A stretch of 64,000 nt of DNA, taken from assembly GCA_949498985.1 (NCBI GenBank), contig CATECQ010000044.1, forward strand, positions 1 to 64,000, given 5' to 3'. The notes under the pieces are model-generated. The model had not been told where the DNA came from. It worked only from the letters and a program-made list of their open reading frames with translations, and made no database searches. The translations under genes were made by a program, and so were the position numbers. Shown in pieces: positions 56,424 to 64,000 of this stretch. The stretch is from Glaciecola sp. HTCC2999. GTDB lineage: Bacteria; Pseudomonadota; Gammaproteobacteria; Enterobacterales; Alteromonadaceae. Numbering within the stretch: the stretch's first letter is position 1; every line of letters starts with the position of its first letter.

Positions 56424-58463
56424 CTAATCGTTTACTAACCAATGTGTTTTAAATAAGACGACCGAGCGATTTGAGATCACAAATTCACGTTTAGGAATGT
56501 CATGACCACTGGGTCTAAATTCACTCATACGCGTGTCGAGCATCACTTCCCAACGTGCACCATTAGGTAGTTTAGGTAACACTAATACATCATCCTCGGT
56601 GCTTGCATTGACGCAATATAACCATTGTTCAGCCTCTGCAAGCGCTAGTCCCTCTGACTGCTCTCGTATTTCTACGGCAAAGCCTTGTACATGTGGGTCT
56701 TCCCAATCACTATGACCTTTATCTGAACCATCAAGTTTATACCATTTCACATACTCAATATTCGTCTCTAAGCGATAATCATCATCAGCTAATTGAGCAT
56801 TAGTCAATATTCGACTGTTGTGCTTAATTGCTAAACAATATTGGCAGAAGGATAAGAAATCTTGTTGCCGTTTATTTAAGTGCCAGTTTAAATAATTAAT
56901 CGAGTTGTCTTGGCAATATGCATTATTATTACCGTTTTGCGTTTTACTGAGTTCATCTCCAGATAAAAAATGTGGTGTGCCTTGAGCGAAAACCATTGAT
57001 GCAATCATATTACGTTTTTGACGTTCTCGAATATTAATGATAGCAACATCATCAGTAGGCCCCTCGACCCCATAGTTATAGGACAAATTGTGATTATGTC
57101 CATCACGGTTATCTTCTAAATTTACCTCATTATGCTTTTCGTTATAACTGACTACATCATGCAATGTGAAACCATCATGATAGGTAATTGGATTCACTGA
57201 TGTATGGAGACTGCGCTGGCCTTTATGAAAAATATCACGTGAACCGAACATACGAGTCGCAAATGTTCCCGTTAATCCTCGATCACCGCGCCAAAATGCT
57301 CGTGCGACATCTCTAAATTGATCATTCACTTCTGCAAAATTAGCAGGAAACTGCCCTAGTTGATAACCATGATCACCACAGTCCCAAGGTTCTGCAATCA
57401 TATAAGTATCACGTAAGATCGGATCTTGTTGCAGGGCTTTAAAAAATGCGGCATTAGAGGAGTATGCTTGAGGCTCTCTTCCTAAGCCTGTCGCTAGATC
57501 AAACCGAAAACCATCCACACCATAAATTAGAACCCAGTGACGCATCGCTTCTAAGACCAAGGTCAATATATAAGGACTATCCAGATTAAGACTATTACCA
57601 CATCCCGAGTAATTGGCGTAATCCTTACTCTCTGGCAGTCGTGTGTAAGCTTCATTTTCACATATTGCACGGAGATTCAAAATCGGACCATTTGGCCCTG
57701 ATTCAGCGGTATGATTAAATACCACATCAATGATCACTTCTAATCCAGCTGTATGATATGCCTTTATCATGGCTTGGAGCTCTTGATGCGCATCAACCAT
57801 GGCATAGCGAGGCTCTGGTGCTAGCAAAGAAATCGAATTATACCCCCAATAATTAGTTAACCCGTTATCGGTAGTAAATGGTTCCGGCATGTACGCCATG
57901 ACGGGCATTAATTGTATTGTCGTAATACCCAGTTGCTTTAAATGTTGAATCACTGCAGGGTGACTTGCACCTACATATGTTCCTTGTTCTTTTTCAGGAA
58001 CTTGTGGGTGACACTGCGAAATACTTTTAATATGCATTTCATACACGACACGTTTTTCAGGTGCCACCTTATTTTCCAGTCGATAAGGCTGATGATGCTG
58101 TTGACTGATTTTTGTTTTAGGGTAAAACCAATGTGTTCGTGACTCATAACGCTCTTTGTCCCAATACCATGCAAAGGTGAGTTCTCGACTAAACGGATCC
58201 GAAAAATACTGCCACTGTGATTTACCCTCAATCTCAACTAGCGTGCCATATAAATAGGATAAACCTTCCATATCAATAGATAAAGCGTCATACCAAACGT
58301 CGCCTTGACGATAACGCATGGGATGTTCATATTGTATTTCTTGAGTATCCGGATGAAATAAAAATAAAGTGCAATTCTCAAGTTGCGGCCCGTAAACGGC
58401 AAAGTTCACATCACAAGCTGAAAAGCTACATCCATAAGGATAGGGTTTGGCTGAGCTTGACAT
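56424..58463 (-). CDS. glgX: Glycogen debranching enzyme
   Basis: GH13 with CBM48; GVDGFRFDLATGLGRE, TYHDGFTLHDVVSYNEKHNE; start trimmed from 58499. Confidence 0.93.
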   Translation of the reverse strand: MSSSAKPYPYGCSFSACDVNFAVYGPQLENCTLFLFHPDTQEIQYEHPMRYRQGDVWYDALSIDMEGLSYLYGTLVEIEGKSQWQYFSDPFSRELTFAWYWDKERYESRTHWFYPKTKISQQHHQPYRLENKVAPEKRVVYEMHIKSISQCHPQVPEKEQGTYVGASHPAVIQHLKQLGITTIQLMPVMAYMPEPFTTDNGLTNYWGYNSISLLAPEPRYAMVDAHQELQAMIKAYHTAGLEVIIDVVFNHTAESGPNGPILNLRAICENEAYTRLPESKDYANYSGCGNSLNLDSPYILTLVLEAMRHWVLIYGVDGFRFDLATGLGREPQAYSSNAAFFKALQQDPILRDTYMIAEPWDCGDHGYQLGQFPANFAEVNDQFRDVARAFWRGDRGLTGTFATRMFGSRDIFHKGQRSLHTSVNPITYHDGFTLHDVVSYNEKHNEVNLEDNRDGHNHNLSYNYGVEGPTDDVAIINIRERQKRNMIASMVFAQGTPHFLSGDELSKTQNGNNNAYCQDNSINYLNWHLNKRQQDFLSFCQYCLAIKHNSRILTNAQLADDDYRLETNIEYVKWYKLDGSDKGHSDWEDPHVQGFAVEIREQSEGLALAEAEQWLYCVNASTEDDVLVLPKLPNGARWEVMLDTRMSEFRPSGHDIPKREFVISNRSVVLFKTHWLVND

Positions 58464-58470
58464 AGCACCT

Positions 58471-60651
58471 CTATTTAAGGGAAAACGAGTCTTTAGCAAT
58501 CCAGAACATGGTTGCTAATGGGGGTAAAGTGAGTGAGATACTATATGCTTCACCATGGCTTTCTTGGTTATTCGCAACAAGCGAACTCGGAACTGCAAAC
58601 CCACTACCACCAAATTCAATCGCATCTGTATTAAGCAAACAATGATATTCACCTTTTTTCACACCTATACACACGTTATCAACCGGCATAGGCGTAAAAT
58701 TACACAATACAAAAATAGTTTGTTCAGTATTTGGGTCGATACGCTTAAACGACAATATCGAACGCTCCGCATCATCATAGGTCAGCCAAGCAAATCCTGA
58801 ATGTGTATGCTCACATGCATAGAGTGCAGGATAATCAGTGTAAAGATGGTTGAGGGTTTTATACAAATGTTGAATCTGTAGATGTTTATCATATTGAAGT
58901 AAATCCCAATCTAGCTGACCATCATGATCCCACTCTTTATACTGAGCAAACTCGTTGCCCATAAAGTTAAGTTTTTTACCTGGATGGGCGTACATAAAAC
59001 CTGCATATGTACGTAAATTGGCGGCTTGTTGCCATTCGTCGCCTGGCATTTTACCTAGCAAAGAACCCTTACCGTAAACCACTTCATCATGTGAAATAGG
59101 CAAAACGAAACTTTCATCAAATGCATACACCATACTAAAGGTGATGTCATTATGATGATAGCGACGATAAGTAGGATCTTTGGCAATATAATGCAATGAG
59201 TCATGCATCCAACCCATATTCCATTTAAAACCAAAGCCCAAGCCCCCCATTTCCAGTGGTCGTGAGACTTTGGCAAATGAGGTAGATTCTTCAGCAATCG
59301 TTATCACATTAGGATGCGCTGCATAAACAGCTTGATTCAACCAACGTAGCAAAGAAATGGCTTCATAATTGTGATTACCACCATCCACATTCGGGATCCA
59401 CTCACCTGCATCACGTGAGTAATCCAGATATAACATCGATGCAACTGCATCCACTCTTAGACCATCAATATGAAATTTATCACACCAAAATAACGCATTC
59501 GCTACTAAAAATTGGCGTACTTCAGTTTTACCAAAATCGTATATGCATGAATTCCAATCCGGGTGCCATCCTTTTCGAGGATCTGCGTATTCATAGACAC
59601 AGCTACCGTCAAAGCGAGCTAATCCATGACCGTCTTCAGGGAAATGGGCAGGAACCCAATCAATAATGAGGCCAATGTTAGCTTGATGACAGGTATCCAC
59701 AAAGTGCTTAAAATCATCAACTGTGCCAAAACGACTGGTAGGCGCGAATAATCCAACCGGTTGATAGCCCCAAGAACCATCAAATGGATATTCGGTAATC
59801 GGCATTAACTCAATATGAGTGTATCCCATCTCAACTACATAATTGACCAGCTCTACAGCTAACTCGCGATAGGTTAAATAAGTACGTTCATCATTTGGAC
59901 GCTTCCATGATGCTAAATGCACTTCATAAATGCTCATGGCTTGTTGGTAAGGATCAAACGCGGTGCGTTGCATCCATTCACTATCAGACCACTCATATGC
60001 ATTATGGTCAATGATATTAGAAGCATGAGACGGAAATTGATCAGCGCTGAAACCTACAGGATCCGCTTTATGGGGTAATAAATGGCCTTGCGCATCTTTT
60101 ATCGCATATTTGTACTTATCACCTACTTTGGCTTGGGGAATCACTAACACCCAATAGCCCATGTCGGTTTTTTGCATCGGATGACATACATCATTCCATA
60201 AATTAAAGCTTCCTACGACACTGACAGACTGCGCATTGGGTGCAAATACAGCAAAGCGAACTGCATCAATCTGTGTAGCATTCTCAAGTGTAATGTTAAT
60301 TAATTGAGCACCAAGTTGCTGATAAATATGTTGAGGTGCATGATCGACAAAGTGGACAGCATGATACGCTTCATCTTTGAATGCATAAGGATCATATACT
60401 CGATATTGAGTATCTGGGGTAGAGACTTCAATTTCATAATGCAAAACATGTTGCGTCGCAGTACCTTCAAAAATACCCGGCTCGGTTTGCACACAATTAG
60501 CAATAACACTACCATCAAGAGCGAGGACATCCACAGAGTTAGCACCAGGTAAAGAGAAGCGAAAAAACGTCCCCCCAGCTTGCTCAAATGCCCCTAAATC
60601 AACAAAGGGAAAAGATGCACTTGCATTCGTAATATGCGTAAATTCAGCCAT
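58471..60651 (-). CDS. glgB: 1,4-alpha-glucan branching enzyme
   Basis: ELMPITEYPFDGSWGYQPVG, DGLRVDAVASMLYLDYSR, PISHDEVVYGKGSL. Confidence 0.96.
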   Translation of the reverse strand: MAEFTHITNASASFPFVDLGAFEQAGGTFFRFSLPGANSVDVLALDGSVIANCVQTEPGIFEGTATQHVLHYEIEVSTPDTQYRVYDPYAFKDEAYHAVHFVDHAPQHIYQQLGAQLINITLENATQIDAVRFAVFAPNAQSVSVVGSFNLWNDVCHPMQKTDMGYWVLVIPQAKVGDKYKYAIKDAQGHLLPHKADPVGFSADQFPSHASNIIDHNAYEWSDSEWMQRTAFDPYQQAMSIYEVHLASWKRPNDERTYLTYRELAVELVNYVVEMGYTHIELMPITEYPFDGSWGYQPVGLFAPTSRFGTVDDFKHFVDTCHQANIGLIIDWVPAHFPEDGHGLARFDGSCVYEYADPRKGWHPDWNSCIYDFGKTEVRQFLVANALFWCDKFHIDGLRVDAVASMLYLDYSRDAGEWIPNVDGGNHNYEAISLLRWLNQAVYAAHPNVITIAEESTSFAKVSRPLEMGGLGFGFKWNMGWMHDSLHYIAKDPTYRRYHHNDITFSMVYAFDESFVLPISHDEVVYGKGSLLGKMPGDEWQQAANLRTYAGFMYAHPGKKLNFMGNEFAQYKEWDHDGQLDWDLLQYDKHLQIQHLYKTLNHLYTDYPALYACEHTHSGFAWLTYDDAERSILSFKRIDPNTEQTIFVLCNFTPMPVDNVCIGVKKGEYHCLLNTDAIEFGGSGFAVPSSLVANNQESHGEAYSISLTLPPLATMFWIAKDSFSLK

Positions 60652-60678
60652 GTAACATCCTAATCCTTGTAAACAACA

Positions 60679-62922
60679 TTATGAAGTTGAGGCGTTGCGT
60701 CTAGCTCTATCAACCCGTTGAGCCAATCCTAGCACCTCTGGCTGTGTAAATATATCTTCTAAATTACGTGACAATTTGCGTTTCCAGTTAGGATATTCCT
60801 CAAAAGTACCTGGAATATTTACCGGTTTATCCATCTGTAACCAATCTTCTAGCTGTAATGATAACAATGCACTTGAGCCCGTCGCCATATGCACTTGCAT
60901 GCCATAATTAAGCTCTTCAGTCATGCCAACTTGTTCGACGCTTCGCGCAACATTATCAGAAATAGCACCGTGTCCGTGCAAGGTATTCAGAATCTGTTGC
61001 TTATTATCATGTCGAGAATCGTATAACGGTTGTAATATCTCTTCAGTTGGATATAACCCAAGCTCTTTGCCTAAAGCTAAATCATGGCAATGCCAATAAC
61101 CAATGAGTGTCGGAAAATCATGAATAGTTAAGGTCGACATGGACTGAACCGGATAATGACTAGGTGAATAGAAACCGCCATCTTGTGCTTGTTCAAAAAA
61201 GAAGACGCGATAAGAATACACACCATTGTCGGCTAATTTTTCACGTATTTCGTCGGGTACCGTGCCTAAGTCTTCACCGATAATTAACGTTTGATTACGA
61301 TGAGATTCTAAAGCCAAAATACCTAATAAATCATCCACCGGATAATACACATACCCGCCTTTATCAGCATGATCGCCTTTTGTCACCCACCATAAACGTA
61401 ATAATGCCATTGCATGGTCTATACGTAAGGCTCCTGAGTGTTGCATGTTTGCAGCAAATAAATCAATAATAGGCTGGTAAGCTTGTTGATATAGTTGCTC
61501 AGGATCCATGGGAGGTAATCCCCAGTTTTGCCCCAAAGGCCCTAATATATCAGGTGGGGCTCCAACAGATGCATCCGTCACATATAAGTCTTTTGCTCCC
61601 CAAATTTCAGCACTTCCTTCGCTGACGCCGACAGCCAAATCACGGTATAAACCGATAATCATATTCCGTGCCTTAGCTTGAGTACTGGCCGCTTCAAATT
61701 GTTGAGCCGCTAGATACTGTAAAAAACCATAAAAACGGACTTCATCAGGATGCGCTGATGCAAACTCTTCAACACCTGGTAAATCGGCGCTTTGAAATGC
61801 TTCAGGAAATACTGGCCAACCCCAATAATCTTGACCTTCCTTCTTTAAGTGAGCTTGTAATGCATCGTAACGCATGAGTGTTTGTAAACTCTGCCCTCCA
61901 GCTTCAATAAACGCATCAAGCGCATTTTGAAAATCATAATTAGCAGAATTAATGGTAAATAAGGCTCTTAAAATAGGCATTTTTAATGTACTAACAGCAT
62001 CATAATCAACATATTCAATCGCTCTGGTATGGGTTAACTGTGCTTGGAAATTTTCATCATTAACCAGTGCTTGGATAGAAGGCGTGTCATAACCTGGCAC
62101 AACAGTTACATCAATATATAAATGATTTAACCACTTACGTGAAGAGGGTGAATAAGGAGAACATGAATTAGGGTTATTAGGATATAATGCATGAATAGGA
62201 TTTAACCCGACAAAATCAGCGCCTTGATCAGCCGCACGGTGAATAAGTTGCGTCAAATCGCTAAAATCTCCCATTCCCCAATTGGTTTCGCTACGTACAC
62301 AATACAATTGAATACTTAAACCCCATATTTTTTTGCCTTGTGCAATAGGTTCAGGGGTATAGCATGACTTTGGCACCTTAATAATGCGACTTTGCCCTAT
62401 TACATCACCATCTGCCATTGTTAATGCCAAATGATGATAACCATGTGGAAGATTCACGGAAAGCGTAACTAGATACTCTTGGAACTCAGACCCCTCTATT
62501 TCAGTGGCATTGACGAGTTCATGCTCGATTAACTGGGTAGTCAAAGTAGGTGAGTCATTAATTGCACTAGCTATATGTTCTTCAAGAGTGAAAACGAAAC
62601 GAATGGTATCAGTGACTAATTCTATAGGTAAACGCACAGCAATTTGAATAATTTCATCATCTCTAATGACCTGAACAGGATCCAAAGGTGTCATCCATGC
62701 ATCACTAATTTGTTGATGTAATTGATTTTCAAGTGAACGTTGGTCATCTATATCATATCCCATCACACTCAGAATTTTTTCCTTCGTACCGGATGCGATA
62801 TGAGTGGGTTTACCCCACGCATCTACAAACTGCGTTTCGATGCCGCGCATTTGTACTAGGGTATCGATGATAGATTGACTCATAGGGAATTCCATTAAAT
62901 TTAAACTAACTGCATTACACAT
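60679..62922 (-). CDS. malQ: 4-alpha-glucanotransferase
   Basis: GH77: VGLNPIHALYPNNPNSCSPYSPSSR, ALRIDHAMALLRLWWV, IIGEDLGTVPDEIRE. An in-frame Met (MSQSIIDTL) at residue 14 is an alternative start. Confidence 0.94.
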   Translation of the reverse strand: MCNAVSLNLMEFPMSQSIIDTLVQMRGIETQFVDAWGKPTHIASGTKEKILSVMGYDIDDQRSLENQLHQQISDAWMTPLDPVQVIRDDEIIQIAVRLPIELVTDTIRFVFTLEEHIASAINDSPTLTTQLIEHELVNATEIEGSEFQEYLVTLSVNLPHGYHHLALTMADGDVIGQSRIIKVPKSCYTPEPIAQGKKIWGLSIQLYCVRSETNWGMGDFSDLTQLIHRAADQGADFVGLNPIHALYPNNPNSCSPYSPSSRKWLNHLYIDVTVVPGYDTPSIQALVNDENFQAQLTHTRAIEYVDYDAVSTLKMPILRALFTINSANYDFQNALDAFIEAGGQSLQTLMRYDALQAHLKKEGQDYWGWPVFPEAFQSADLPGVEEFASAHPDEVRFYGFLQYLAAQQFEAASTQAKARNMIIGLYRDLAVGVSEGSAEIWGAKDLYVTDASVGAPPDILGPLGQNWGLPPMDPEQLYQQAYQPIIDLFAANMQHSGALRIDHAMALLRLWWVTKGDHADKGGYVYYPVDDLLGILALESHRNQTLIIGEDLGTVPDEIREKLADNGVYSYRVFFFEQAQDGGFYSPSHYPVQSMSTLTIHDFPTLIGYWHCHDLALGKELGLYPTEEILQPLYDSRHDNKQQILNTLHGHGAISDNVARSVEQVGMTEELNYGMQVHMATGSSALLSLQLEDWLQMDKPVNIPGTFEEYPNWKRKLSRNLEDIFTQPEVLGLAQRVDRARRNASTS

Positions 62923-62985
62923 TATTAATGATTCAAGGGCAAGGTGTTAATGAATACGTTTGCAAAAATATCTGCACAAATAATT

Positions 62986-63000
62986 TGTAGTAAAACTACA
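62986..63000. promoter_or_regulatory. Candidate HexR operator in the malQ/gapA intergenic region
   Basis: TGTAGTAAAACTACA, a match to the HexR-type palindrome TGTARTWWWAYTACA as I recall it. Confidence 0.75.
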
Positions 63001-63026
63001 TCATTATTGCAAATATTAGACTATAG

Positions 63027-64000
<974 letters not shown>

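Overview
This window is a chromosomal segment from a low-GC gammaproteobacterium, probably of the Shewanella/Psychromonas/Alteromonadales type (an inference from gene content and order). Nearly all of it is housekeeping genes in familiar blocks: gltA; a mannose-1-P guanylyltransferase, pirin and tcdA; rimO; kdsB-ycaR-lpxK-msbA-comEC; zipA and a ligase; cysZ; nlpI and pnp; tRNA-Leu(GAG)-secG-tpiA-glmM-folP-ftsH; yhbY; a Lon-like protease; leuS-lptE-holA-nadD-rsfS-rlmH-mrdA-mrdB-rlpA-dacA-ybeD-lipB-lipA; ansA; an AGCS transporter; and two GAPDH genes flanking msrB-glgX-glgB-malQ. I see no prophage, transposase, CRISPR array or defence island. The most notable signals are: (1) an unannotated, decayed C-terminal fragment of smc between zipA and cysZ, with in-frame stops; (2) a very divergent LigA-type NAD+ ligase in the canonical zipA-ligA slot, with apparent loss of normally conserved catalytic positions; (3) absence of the rimP-nusA-infB-rbfA-truB-rpsO block expected between tRNA-Leu and pnp, replaced by two small unknown ORFs on the opposite strand, one preceded by a near-consensus sigma-54 promoter; (4) absence of rlmE upstream of ftsH; and (5) a perfect HexR-type operator between malQ and gapA. 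Features were assigned by reading the translations and DNA directly. No database search was run.
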